NCBI RefSeq assembly: GCF_015356825.1 | Contig: NZ_JAACYW010000081.1 | Span: forward strand, 1-39,999 | Length of the DNA: 39,999 bases | From: Catenulispora rubra | Lineage (GTDB): Bacteria; Actinomycetota; Actinomycetes; Streptomycetales; Catenulisporaceae | Direction of reading: 5' to 3' | Shown here: positions 18,090 to 27,100 of the stretch, piece after piece | Layout of the letters: each line of letters opens with the position of its first letter | How positions within the stretch are numbered: the first letter of the stretch is position 1 | Notes under the pieces: model-generated | What the model saw: only the letters and a program-made list of their open reading frames with translations | Told to the model about the DNA's origin: nothing | The model's database searches: none | Position numbers and translations under genes: made by a program

Positions 18090-19192
18090 CGCACGGCCCG
18101 GAGCTCGAAGGAGACGGCCTCGGACAGGTACACCACGGTGCCGGGGTCGATGACGGTCGGGGTGTGCGGCGGCAACAGTTCGGGCTCTCGCGCTGGCAGC
18201 GCCACATACGTCCCGTTGCTCGAACCCAGATCGACGACGAAAACCTGCCAGCCGTCCAGACGGATCTCGACATGCTCGCGGGACACCTCGGGATCGCTCA
18301 CCCGGATGATGTCCGGACGGCGGCCGGCGGTCAGTTCGGTGTCGCCGAGACCGCGGCCCAGGACCACGTCGCGCTCCAAGCGCAAGGGCTCGGGATCGGT
18401 CGACAGCACCAGTTCGCCGAGCGGAGGGCGGGGCACGGTGCTGACCCGCCGGTCCGGAATCGGGGATCCGCAGACGCGGCACGATTCGGCCTCGGCCGGA
18501 TTCGGGTGCTCCTTGGGACAGTGGACCGCCGGGACGGTGACGGAGCCGTTCGCAGAACGGGGAGACCAGGTGCGGCGCCTTGTTTTTTCGGCGTCGCCAT
18601 CCTCGGGTTCGTAGACCGGGGGATCCGGAGCCGCGACGCGGGCGGCTCCTTCGTCGATGCCGGGTTCACCCAGCAATCGCTTCGTCCAGGGCAGCTCGGC
18701 GATGATCTGGGTGTAGAAGCCGACTGATGTGGTTTCCGTCTTCGGCTTCGGCTTCGGCATCGGCATCGGCGTACCGAGCGCTGAAGCTTGGACTACACCG
18801 ACCGCCAGCGGCAGCGAGGCTTCCGCGGATCCTGTCTGCTCGCGGGCCGACAGACGGAATCCTTGGAGCCCTCCTGGGACTCGGCGGTCGGCGTCGGACG
18901 CGATGGTGACCAGGCTGCCGTCGGCGATGTGCAGCGCGACCTCAGCGGCACCGCGTACCACCGCGCGCGCGACGTCGCCGTCCCGATGGACGAACGCGTA
19001 CGCGGCCCGCGTCATGACCAGGGAGTTCAGCACCTCGTCGGACGACGCCGCATCACGGATCAGGCGCCAGCAGCGGGCCACGGCCGGGTCGTCGGGCGAG
19101 GTCTCGACCAGCAGCCAGGATCGGGGACCGGCGACGGCGGTCCAGGCGCCCGGCGCGAAGACGAGGTCGGCGACCGGGTCATACGCGGTCAC
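18086..19192 (-). CDS. FHA-domain protein with zinc-ribbon
   Basis: The 368-aa soluble protein has three parts. Residues 1-140 form an unrecognised domain. A Pro/Lys linker (PMPMPKPKPK, encoded by a short hexanucleotide-like repeat at 18739-18769) and a charged stretch follow. Near residue 225 is a four-ligand zinc ribbon, CPKEH then CRVCG. The C-terminal FHA domain (about 260-368) shows VLGRGLGD, SREHVEI and DLGSSNGTYV, all residues needed to bind phosphothreonine. Start GTG at 19192 overlaps the phosphatase stop by 4 bp, and its own stop overlaps the kinase ATG. It is the natural reader of the kinase and phosphatase on each side, similar in plan to FHA/zinc-ribbon adaptors of other actinomycete kinases. 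Confidence 0.88.
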   Translation of the reverse strand: MTAYDPVADLVFAPGAWTAVAGPRSWLLVETSPDDPAVARCWRLIRDAASSDEVLNSLVMTRAAYAFVHRDGDVARAVVRGAAEVALHIADGSLVTIASDADRRVPGGLQGFRLSAREQTGSAEASLPLAVGVVQASALGTPMPMPKPKPKTETTSVGFYTQIIAELPWTKRLLGEPGIDEGAARVAAPDPPVYEPEDGDAEKTRRRTWSPRSANGSVTVPAVHCPKEHPNPAEAESCRVCGSPIPDRRVSTVPRPPLGELVLSTDPEPLRLERDVVLGRGLGDTELTAGRRPDIIRVSDPEVSREHVEIRLDGWQVFVVDLGSSNGTYVALPAREPELLPPHTPTVIDPGTVVYLSEAVSFELRAVR

Positions 19193-19971
19193 CGGAGAGC
19201 CTCCGTCCCTGCTTGCCGAGGCTGGGTCTCCTCACCCGCGGTTCCGGCCGCGACGGTCCGGTGGTCGACGACGACCGCGGAGATATCGTCCCGGCCGCCG
19301 GCCGCGATCGCGGCGCGGACCAGGGCCCGGGCCGCCGCTGACGAATCAGGTTCGGTCTCCAGCATCTCGGCGATGGCGGAATCGGCAAGCTCCAGGTACA
19401 GCCCGTCGGAACAGATCAGAAACCGTTCACCGGGCACGGGCGGCAAGACCCTGATATCGGGCTCGGAAGCCGGCTCCGAGCCCAGCGAGCGGGTGACCAG
19501 GCTCCGCCGGCCGACTCCGACGGCGGCGTCGGGGGACGCCGCGGCTTCCGAGACCTCGGCGGCCTCGTTGTGGTCGAGCGTCAGCTGGGTGAGGCGGCCC
19601 TTGGCCCACCGGTATACACGGCAGTCCCCGATGTTGAACACGACCCAGTGCTCCGTGCCGGCCACCCGCGCGATGCCGATGCCGGCGACGGTGGCCCCCA
19701 TGCCTCGCTGGTCCGGTTCCCGGAACGCGGAGGCGAGTATGTCGGCGTTGGCCTCGGCGAGCTGAGCCCGGAAGCCGTCCGGTGTCAGCACCGGTTCCCC
19801 ATCGAGCAGTCCCAGGCGCGCGATCGCCAGCGCGCTGGCTACCTCGCCGGCGGCGTGGCCGCCCATTCCGTCAGCGACGGCGAAGATGGAGCGTCCGGCG
19901 AGCACTCGGTCCTCGTTGGATCCGTGCCGCCGTCCGGCCTCGCTGGCCGTTCCCGCCAAAATCGCGAGCAT
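19189..19971 (-). CDS. PP2C-type Ser/Thr protein phosphatase
   Basis: The 260-aa protein has the full set of PP2C metal-binding motifs: GSNEDR near residue 17, VADGMGGHAAGE near 33, GDCRVYRW near 112, ICSDGLYLEL near 185 and GGRDDISAVVVD near 225. It is a soluble catalytic domain without the membrane tail of mycobacterial PstP. It would reverse the action of the kinase two genes downstream. ATG 19971 lies one base before the stop codon of the upstream gene, and the stop overlaps the FHA gene GTG by 4 bp, so the three signalling genes are translationally linked. Confidence 0.93.
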   Translation of the reverse strand: MLAILAGTASEAGRRHGSNEDRVLAGRSIFAVADGMGGHAAGEVASALAIARLGLLDGEPVLTPDGFRAQLAEANADILASAFREPDQRGMGATVAGIGIARVAGTEHWVVFNIGDCRVYRWAKGRLTQLTLDHNEAAEVSEAAASPDAAVGVGRRSLVTRSLGSEPASEPDIRVLPPVPGERFLICSDGLYLELADSAIAEMLETEPDSSAAARALVRAAIAAGGRDDISAVVVDHRTVAAGTAGEETQPRQAGTEALR

Positions 19972-19972
19972 G

Positions 19973-20653
19973 TCAGGCTCCTGCGTGCGGGCGAGCCGCC
20001 GGGACCGGGCCGGCTGCGGCGCTCTGCAGGTCCGGCGCCCGGTCCAGCAGGTCCGCGAGTTGCCGCCGGATCACCGCCCGCGACGTTGGGGTTCCGTGGT
20101 CCGGGCTGTCTGCGTCGTCGGACAGGTACCAGGTACCGTCCGGCTTCAGAGCGACGGCGAGGCTCACGACGTCCCCGCCGGCCGTCGACTGGACCACCGT
20201 TGCCGCGGGTCCGCCGTCGCGGGCGCACCAGTCCACGAAGGCATTGACGGCCTTGGACAACGGCTCGGCACCGTCGCCGAGGTCCACCGCGAAGTGGCCG
20301 AACGTACCGGGGCGAAAGGCGATGCGGAGCCGGGGCGTGTCGAAGAAGTGTGTTGTGGCGGCTTGTTCGCCGTACCATCCTCCGGCACTGGTCTGGGTGT
20401 GGCTCGAGGCCAGCGTCGCCGTCACTGCGAGGAGCTCCGGTTGCAGAGTGACACCGTCCGGGTTCTCCGGATCCGCGGGGTCCGCCACGCACAGGCCGCG
20501 GATCACGAGAGAGGCCAACCCTGCGGCCATCACGCCTTTGCCGGGGCCGTTCGGCGTCAGTCGCAAGCGCTCACGGATCGGCTCGGTCGGGCGCGGGCAC
20601 GACGCCAGGAGGAACTCGAGCTCGGCGAAGGTGAGGAGCAGTGGAGCAGGCAT
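19973..20653 (-). CDS. Unknown 226-aa protein between WXG and PP2C genes (possibly EspG-like chaperone)
   Basis: I do not recognise this protein with confidence. It is soluble, without signal peptide or membrane helix. It opens with LLLTFAELEFLLASC and an amphipathic region LASLVIRGL, and continues as a mixed alpha/beta protein (HFAVDLGDG, VVSLAVALKPDG). Its size, its N-terminal LTxxEL-like opening and its place next to a WXG gene recall the EspG family of type VII substrate chaperones, but this is inference. I chose ATG 20653, with GAAGGG about ten bases upstream; the open frame upstream to 20854 is Ser/Pro-rich and would overlap the WXG gene. It ends one base from the phosphatase start. Confidence 0.7.
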   Translation of the reverse strand: MPAPLLLTFAELEFLLASCPRPTEPIRERLRLTPNGPGKGVMAAGLASLVIRGLCVADPADPENPDGVTLQPELLAVTATLASSHTQTSAGGWYGEQAATTHFFDTPRLRIAFRPGTFGHFAVDLGDGAEPLSKAVNAFVDWCARDGGPAATVVQSTAGGDVVSLAVALKPDGTWYLSDDADSPDHGTPTSRAVIRRQLADLLDRAPDLQSAAAGPVPAARPHAGA

Positions 20654-20699
20654 GGGGCGTGGCCCTTCGAGATGGGGGCGCGGGGCGGGGATTACGCGT

Positions 20700-21602
20700 T
20701 CACAGGTGGATGCGGCCGAGGACCGAGCTGACGCCGTGGCTGACGATCCGATCCACGGCTTGCACGGCATGGACGTCGGATTCCACGACGAAAGCCGCGG
20801 AGTCGACGACGTCGGTGGCGACTCGGTGAACGCCGTCGACGACCTGCTGACCAAGGTGGGGATCGACGATACTGGCGACGTCGTAGGTGACGGTGACCGC
20901 GGCGATGACAGGCTCCAGCGGCTCGGGGACAGCGCTCAGAAGGGTCAGAACGCTTGCCGCGTCGAGGACGGCACCTACTTCGTGGTCGGCGGTCACGTAA
21001 CGTTCGGGTCCGGTGGTCGGGGCTCCGCTCATCCACAGCGAGCCGAAGTTGAAGGCCAGGCCGACGGCACCGAGTCCCTGTTCGACGTGCCAGTGAGTGA
21101 GGTTCTTTATGCCGTTGTCGACGGCCTCGAGTTCGTCCGGCGTGGCCGCACCGGCCAGATACTGCGCCATGCGGAGGCTCCCCGCGCGGAGAGTCTCGGC
21201 CGTCTCGGGCGCCAGATTCGCCAACGCCGGCGGAAAGGTGAAGGGGAACAGCGCGGCACCGGTGCCCTTCAGGAGGTTGTCGATGCCATGGTCCCAGGCC
21301 ACACCGTTGCCACTGCCGCCGACCCCGCCCGCGAAGCCTTCACTGGCCTGCCGCTGCTGCGCTGCGTTGATCCGCAGGATGAAGCCGGACCCGCGGAGCC
21401 ACTCCTCGACCTGGAGCAGCCGATCTGTCAGAACGGTGTCCCAGTAGTGCCGAAACTCGTCGGCGTGGCCGCCCTCCCAGTACAGGCGGGAGAGCAGGGT
21501 CGTGACCTCGTTCCGGATGGTCTCGAACTGCTCCGCGGCCGTCACCATGCGCTGGGCCTGTATCTCAAGCGCACCTGGGTCTGCCCCACTCAGCGAGGAC
21601 AC
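20700..21602 (-). CDS. Long WXG-domain protein, 300 aa
   Basis: The first 100 residues form a WXG hairpin: helix, then W-E-G (YWEGGHADEFRHYWD), then a second helix ending near INAAQQRQAS. The spacing and the FRH.WD segment match the small WXG100 protein at the other end of the operon, so the two may pair or be paralogues. About 200 further residues are Gly-, Ala- and Val-rich, partly hydrophobic (LPLIKGTG-like loops, FNFGSLWMSG, LDAASVLTLLSAVPEPLEPVIAAV) and not recognised as a toxin. No YxxxD/E export motif follows the hairpin. I chose GTG 21602, with GGGGG about ten bases upstream; a TTG at 21665 would add residues without WXG character. It is the first gene of the run. Confidence 0.8.
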   Translation of the reverse strand: MSSLSGADPGALEIQAQRMVTAAEQFETIRNEVTTLLSRLYWEGGHADEFRHYWDTVLTDRLLQVEEWLRGSGFILRINAAQQRQASEGFAGGVGGSGNGVAWDHGIDNLLKGTGAALFPFTFPPALANLAPETAETLRAGSLRMAQYLAGAATPDELEAVDNGIKNLTHWHVEQGLGAVGLAFNFGSLWMSGAPTTGPERYVTADHEVGAVLDAASVLTLLSAVPEPLEPVIAAVTVTYDVASIVDPHLGQQVVDGVHRVATDVVDSAAFVVESDVHAVQAVDRIVSHGVSSVLGRIHL

Positions 21603-22123
21603 AGTATGCTTTCCCCCTACTTCTGCAGCTTCAGAATGAGGAATGGTTCCGCAATAGCCGGCCAAAGACTCCGGCCAGAGAACGTGAATCGCGGCAGACG
21701 AAAGCGATGCCTCGGATCACCGGATGAACGCGCGCTGGCAGTGCGGCGCGCATTTCCGGAACGCGGACCTACTCCTCATTGTTCTGCAAGCGTGATCGAG
21801 ATCCCCAGATGCCAGCCCGCATTGGAGATCCCACCCGAACTTTGACCGTTGGCGCCCGGCGGACCCGCCGACCACGCACGGGACGCGACTGTAGCGTGGT
21901 TCTGACATACTTGTCACGGGCTGGCGGGCGCCTGGCGTGATTACTTTGCGCAACCTTCTCGACCGAAGGTCTCATCGTTTCTGCTGCGCCTGCGGCAAGT
22001 GAGCGCGGCTTCGGCTTATACCCTTAGCGAGATATCAATGCTTTGTGATTATTCGCTCGCCGGGCATGAGCCGTTCAGGGATTACCCGGAGACTGCGCCT
22101 GGCGATAATGTCGTCCAAGCTGG
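21603..22123. other. Upstream region of the operon, no gene
   Basis: About 520 bases without a credible gene. Apart from the candidate promoter it contains a comparatively AT-rich patch near 22000-22060, where local composition differs from the surrounding coding DNA. Open frames here lack motifs and ribosome-binding sites. Confidence 0.5.
21888..21917 (-). promoter_or_regulatory. Candidate promoter of the eleven-gene operon
   Basis: On the minus strand GTGACA (-35, at 21912-21917) and TACAGT (-10, at 21888-21893) are separated by 18 bases, matching the vegetative consensus at five and four positions. A start near 21881 would give a leader of about 280 nt before the GTG at 21602. No other good pair was noticed closer to the gene. 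Unproven. Confidence 0.35.
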
Positions 22124-22153
22124 TTAGGCGGCGTGTTGGTATTCGTGCACGAT
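22124..22153 (-). pseudogene. C-terminal tail of an rve-type transposase
   Basis: Minus-strand reading gives AGIVHEYQHAA and a TAA stop, which parallels the ending GGVINEYRPAA of the transposase remnant at 29775. Only the last codons remain; the left end of the IS1182-like element begins directly after them, so the element probably landed in or near an older transposon copy. A very short match. Confidence 0.35.
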
Positions 22154-22182
22154 GCCTGCAGGACTCTGTTGCTTGATGTGAT
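22154..22182. repeat. Left terminal inverted repeat of the IS1182-like element
   Basis: Pairs imperfectly with the complement of 23900-23929; GGACTCTGTTG is identical and a one-base gap follows before TGATGTGAT. Confidence 0.75.
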
Positions 22183-22196
22183 CTGGTTTCGGTGTT

Positions 22197-23844
22197 TTAT
22201 GCGGTGAGGGCGAGTTCGAGTCGGGTGTAGTGGCTGATCCGGGTTGCTCCGAGTGGGGTGCCTGTCCACCAGGCGTCGAGTCTGACGAGGTTGACGGCGG
22301 ACGCGATCAGGACTTGTTCCAGTCGGATCTTGGGCAGGCCGCGGTAGCGGGACCGTCGGGCGTTGCAGTGGCGCACAGCCTGGGAGATGGTGCCCTCGAC
22401 GCCGGCCCGGGTGGCGTAGCGGTCGAGCCAGGCAGGGGTTTGCTGTTCTGTGCGGCGTTGGACGAGTGTTTCGTGCTGTTCGCGCGGGTGCAGTGTCAGG
22501 CCGCGGAAGGCGGCGGTGGTGCAGGCCGCCGGCCGGGCAGGTCAGGCAGCCGACGCCGTAGAAGTCGACGTGGATCCGGGGCTGTCCGTCGATTCTCGTG
22601 TCGATCCAGCGGGTGCTGGTCTTGCCTTGCGGGCAGGTGAGCTGCTGTTGGTCCCAGTCGATGTGGAAGTCGGCCAGGGCGTAGCCGTTGCCGGCGTGGG
22701 CCTGGCGGCCGCCGGCGGCTGGGACCGGGCCGACCAGGTCGATCCCTTGCTCTGCGGCTTCCACGATGAGCAGCGCGCTGGTGTAGCCGGCGTCGACGAA
22801 ATGCTCGGCCGGGGTCCGGCCGGCCGCGGTGAGCTGAGCGTGCAGGCCAGGAATCCGGCGGGAGTCGTCGATCGGCGCGGGAACGGTGTCCACGGCGGTG
22901 ATCAGGTGTGGCGCGTCATCGTCGCAGGCTTCGGTGTAGTGAGTCTTGTAGCCGTCCCAGACGGTGGTGCGCTTCACCCCGCAGCGGGCATCGCAGTCAT
23001 GAGGGCTGACCAGCCGGTCGGTGCCGGGAGGCAGGTCCTTCTTGTCCCGCCACGCGGCCTGCTTTCCATCCCGGCAGTACTGCTGGTCCCACACCTGTCG
23101 AAGTACCGCAACCGCCGGGACGGTCGCCAGCCACGTCGGCGCACAGCCATCGCCGGCAAGGTCCAGCAGCCGGTAGCCGTCGGCGCCGACCTGCACGGCG
23201 AACGCGGCCCGCTCGGCCTCGCCCTTGGGCAGCCGGTAGGAATCAGCGCGCTTGCCGTAGCGGCGCACCCACTCAGGGCTGACCGCCCCGGCGGCCACCA
23301 GCCACTGCGGTGCTGCGGCCGCCAAGGCCTCCAGCGCGCAGCGCATCGTCTCGGTCACGAACTCCAGCCTGTTCAAGTCTCGGATACAGGCCAGCACATG
23401 GGTGGCGTCGGTACGGACCCGGCCGCCGGTCCGCAGCAGCCCAAGCTCATCGCATCGTTGAAGAACCAAGTCCAGGATCCTCTATTCCATCCCGGCGGCG
23501 ATCAGCCGGTCACGGAACTGCGACAGCACCGTGAAATCGAACCCGGGATCGGCCAACGCCAGCCCGAGGGCAAACTTCCAGTCGATCCGGCCACGCACCG
23601 CATCCGCGGCTTGTCGATCGGTCAACCGCTCGGCGAACTGCAGCACACTGACCAGCGCCAGCATCCCCGGCGACGTCGAGGGGCCACCCCGGTTAGCCAA
23701 CGCGGCCACGAAATCAGCGTTCTGGAACACCGGGCCCAGCTCGTCCCGCAGCCGGATCGCCAGACAACCATCCGGGAACGCAGCCCGGGCCACCACCACG
23801 GTCTCAACAGGAATTTGGGGAACCGGAAGCGGACGCATCGACAC
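22197..23844 (-). pseudogene. IS1182-family transposase, interrupted
   Basis: Starts at ATG 23844 with the typical N-terminus (AFPDGCLAIRLRDELG, then LTDRQAADAVRGRIDWKFAL and DPGFDFTVLSQFRDRL). An in-frame TAG at 23482-23484 stops it after 120 codons. The same frame continues directly with LDLVLQRCDELGLL, RTDATHVLACIRDLNRLE and the DDE region (WDGYKTHYTEAC, ITAVDT, HFVDAGYTSALLI). Near 22510-22530, after CLTCPA, the frame shifts and the C-terminus continues in another frame (TLHPREQHE, AGVEGTISQAVR, SRYRGLPK, ASAVNLVRLDAW) to a TAA at 22197. Part of the cysteine cluster is lost at the shift. One nonsense codon plus one frameshift make a functional protein unlikely. Confidence 0.9.
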
Positions 23845-23899
23845 GGGAAGACTCCTTCATCCCCGTAACCGACGACCTCCCCGACAGCATCCCGCCAAC

Positions 23900-23929
23900 C
23901 ATCACATCAGACAACAGAGTCCCTCAGGC
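23900..23929. repeat. Right terminal inverted repeat of the IS1182-like element
   Basis: Complement of this segment reads GCCTGAGGGACTCTGTTGTC and continues TGATGTGATG, matching the left end at 22154-22182. Confidence 0.75.
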
Positions 23930-24115
23930 GTTGGAAAAGGGTGAGCGCTGAGCCGGGACAGGCCTGCGATCAGCCCATCGCGGGGGCGACGGCGCCCACG
24001 CGGTGGGTCTGCCGCATCGCCGCGTGAGTGATGACAGGTGCGGGCAAGCCGCGCGGACTCCAATCAGAACGCTCGCAGACAGCACTCACCAAGGTCGTCG
24101 AAGGCCATCACGAGC

Positions 24116-27100
24116 TCAGGCGCCTGCGTGAATATAGGCGGCCCACACTGAAGGGAGTGCGCGCATGCCAGGCCGATCCCGAAGAGCGCGCACGGCGTAG
24201 TGAAGCGATTCAGCCGAACGTGTGGTGTCGAACCTGGCATTCTCGCTTCCGTCGCCGTCCTCCAAACAGGTATAGAACTCGGCAGCCAGATCGACTGGTG
24301 TCGAGCCGAGAAGTTCCCACAGAGTGGCGATGACGTGCGGGAATCCGGCCAGTTGGAAGGCGCCGGCCAGGTGGATCGCCTCGTCGGCGAGATTTCCGTC
24401 ACCGGGGAAGGCGGTATGGCAGGCAGAGAGGTACGCCAGCCGGGCGCGTTCGAGGCGAATGCTGGCCAGGCTCGCGATGTTCAGCGGCCTCGTGGCGTGG
24501 TCTTGCAGCAGCAGGCGGGTCCGGGAGGGGTCCACGGGATCGTGCTCGGCGTGGCAGGCGAAGTGTACGAGGGAGCAGTACGGCAGCTGCCGCGACACAG
24601 CTGCGTGCGTGGGGCGCTGTGGACATGGCTTCGCAATATCCTGTGTCTCCTCGGCGTTGTGGCCGCCGAACTCTGTGCCGATCGGGATGCCCGTCAGTAG
24701 TGTCGGCTCGGGGAGGCGCCCAGCGAGCAGGGCCGCCTCCGCCGCTGCGGAGCGGAGCGGCGACAGACCGGGGGTCGTCGGCATGGCGACAATGAGGGAT
24801 CTGTCGTGCCAGGCCTCGGTGGTGGCGGCTGCTCGACGGCGCGCATGAGTCAGCGCGCGGATGGTCGGGGTGTACGAGGAGATCGCGAGGTCGATGACGG
24901 CGTTACCGGAGCCGGAGTCAGGGCTGGAGCTGGTGACCGCCGCGACAGCGCCACGATCATCGGCCTCGTGCGGGGATGCGGCGTGCATCGGCAGCAGTCC
25001 GAGCAACCCGCCGGTCGCCCACCACACCCGCGGCCACTCGCCTTCCACCGGCACTTCGCAGATTCCCAAAGCCCGGAGGGCCGGCTCGGCCGCAACCTCC
25101 CAGAGCCAGCCCAGGACCTCGCGCACCACGGCCTGGGCCCTGATCCGCCCAAAGAATCCGGCCGCGGGGTCCGCTGCGGTCCTCAGGGCCTGATAGAAGA
25201 TCTCGATCTTGGCATGAAGGGTGGTGGGATCGAAGCCGGGCAACTCGACGGCCGTGATTCCCGTACTGCGCAGGAGGAGCGCATCGCTGCGTCGGCTGTT
25301 CACGTTGAAGGTCACCACTGGGCCGTCGGCCGCCTCGGCCAGCAGTTCCTCCTGTGCGGGAAGGCGGCCGAAGCCGGTGAAGCCCGGCTGAGCGCGGATC
25401 TGTGCGAGCAGCTCGTCAAGCGCGCGGCTGGCGGCACGCGGGTCGGTAGGGCGGGTGGCGCCCTGCCGCACGCGAGCGGGCGGCCGGTTGATGAGCTCGC
25501 ACAGCCGTGCGTACTGTTCGGCGAACGCTGGATGCTCGCGCCGCAGGTCGGTCAGGTCGCTGCGGGTTTCCAAGGCGACGCTGAGGATCACCGCGCGGCC
25601 CGCCTCAAGCAGCTGCAAGGCCCGGGGCGCGCGTTGCGGTTCGGGGCGGCGGGTGTCCTCCAGCGCCAGTGCGGCAGCGTCCGAGGCGAGACCGGCAAGG
25701 CTTTCCAGGGCGTACTGCTGATCCGAGCGCGTCAGGTGGCGGGCGGCCACGGCCGGCAGCAGGCCGACAGCGGTCTCGAGGGCGTCGACGAGGTCGACGG
25801 CGAGGTCGACGGCGCCGCGCGCTGAGCCGAGCGCGACGGCCTCCTGCGCCGCCTGGATGCGGATGCTTGGCGGGGCTGAGACTGCGTGAACGGCGGACAG
25901 ATACTGGGCCATCGCCTCATCGCGGTCCCGATCCGGACCCGAGCCGTGGCCAGCATGCCCGTTCGACTGCTCGAAACGCGCGCGAAGGGCGCTGGCGAGG
26001 TTGCCTGAGCGCCCGGCACGGTCAGGATGGTCGGCCGGCAGCGCGGCGATTGAGTCGCGGCCGAGCTTCACCGCCTGGTCCAGATCTGCCGGGTCGCCGT
26101 AGAGCTCGAAGCGGGTGCGTAGTGCGATTCCGAGATTCGACAACATGGCGCTACGGTCGGGATGGTCCTGTCGGGCCGCGTTCACGGCGGCGCGCCCTAC
26201 TTCGACCGCCTCGGCGCCGTCCCCAGCCCTGTGTGTGCGATCGAAGCGGACCTCGAGTGCGACGGCGAGGTTCGCCAGACGTTCAGGCCGGTCCGGGTCG
26301 GTGAGCGCCGTGGCGTCCACCGCTGCGCGGCAGATCCGTACCGCTTCGTGCGCGTCTCGAAGTGCCTTCTTGCGCTCGAACCTGGTCCGCACCGTGATCC
26401 CGAGATTGGACAGATGCGCACCTCGGTCGGGATCGTCGGGCGCCGTCGCGGCCACCGCTGCGCGGCAAGCCCGCACCGCCCCGGCCAGATCTTCCACCGC
26501 GCCCGAGTTCTCGAAGCGCGTCAGGAGGAAGACACCCAGATCGGACAGGCGCCCAGCGCGCTTGGGGTCGCGCGTGGCAGTCGCGGCCGCGGCCACCCGG
26601 CACACCCGCACGGCTTCGTCCAGATCAGCGGTCGAACCTGTGCGCTCGTAGCGGGAGTTCAAGTCGACGGCCAGACCCGACAGGAAGCGCGCGATCCGGG
26701 TCGTGGGGACCTGCCGCTGCCGTCGTGTCGCGTGCAGCCCGGATGGCCTCGTCCAAATCCGCAGCCTCGTCGCGGCGCGCAAAGCGAATGCGGAGCATCG
26801 CAGCCAGGTTCGACAGGAACAACACCCGCTCAGGATCATCGTCCAGGGCTGCCTCCAGGGCACAGCGGTTGATCCTGATTGCCTCGTCCAGGTCAGCGGG
26901 CGCCTCCGCGTGCTCGAAGCGGGCATGAAAAGCGGTGGCCAGGTCCGAGACGAACATCGCACGTTCCGGATCGTCCGCCTCGATCGCATCGACTGCGGCG
27001 GCGCGTACGCGCACTTCTTCATCCACGTCGGATGTGCGTTCGAAGCGTCTGAAGCGTGACTCCAAGCCGTGGGCCAGATTCGCGAGGATTCTCGCACGGT

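Larger units (their letters stand above)
22154..23929 (-). mobile_element. IS1182-family insertion sequence
   Basis: The ends at 22154-22182 and 23900-23929 form an imperfect inverted repeat of about 29 bp with a shared core GACTCTGTTG and TGATGTGAT. They bracket a single transposase frame and give an element of about 1.78 kb, normal for this family. No target duplication can be seen: the left flank is ACGAT and the right flank is GTTGG. The transposase is broken, so the element cannot move by itself. Confidence 0.85.

Noticed and set aside
877..21602. A complete mycobacterial-type ESX locus
   Set aside because: Only the ATPase and WXG proteins are present; EccB, EccD membrane part, EccE, EccA and mycosin are not found.
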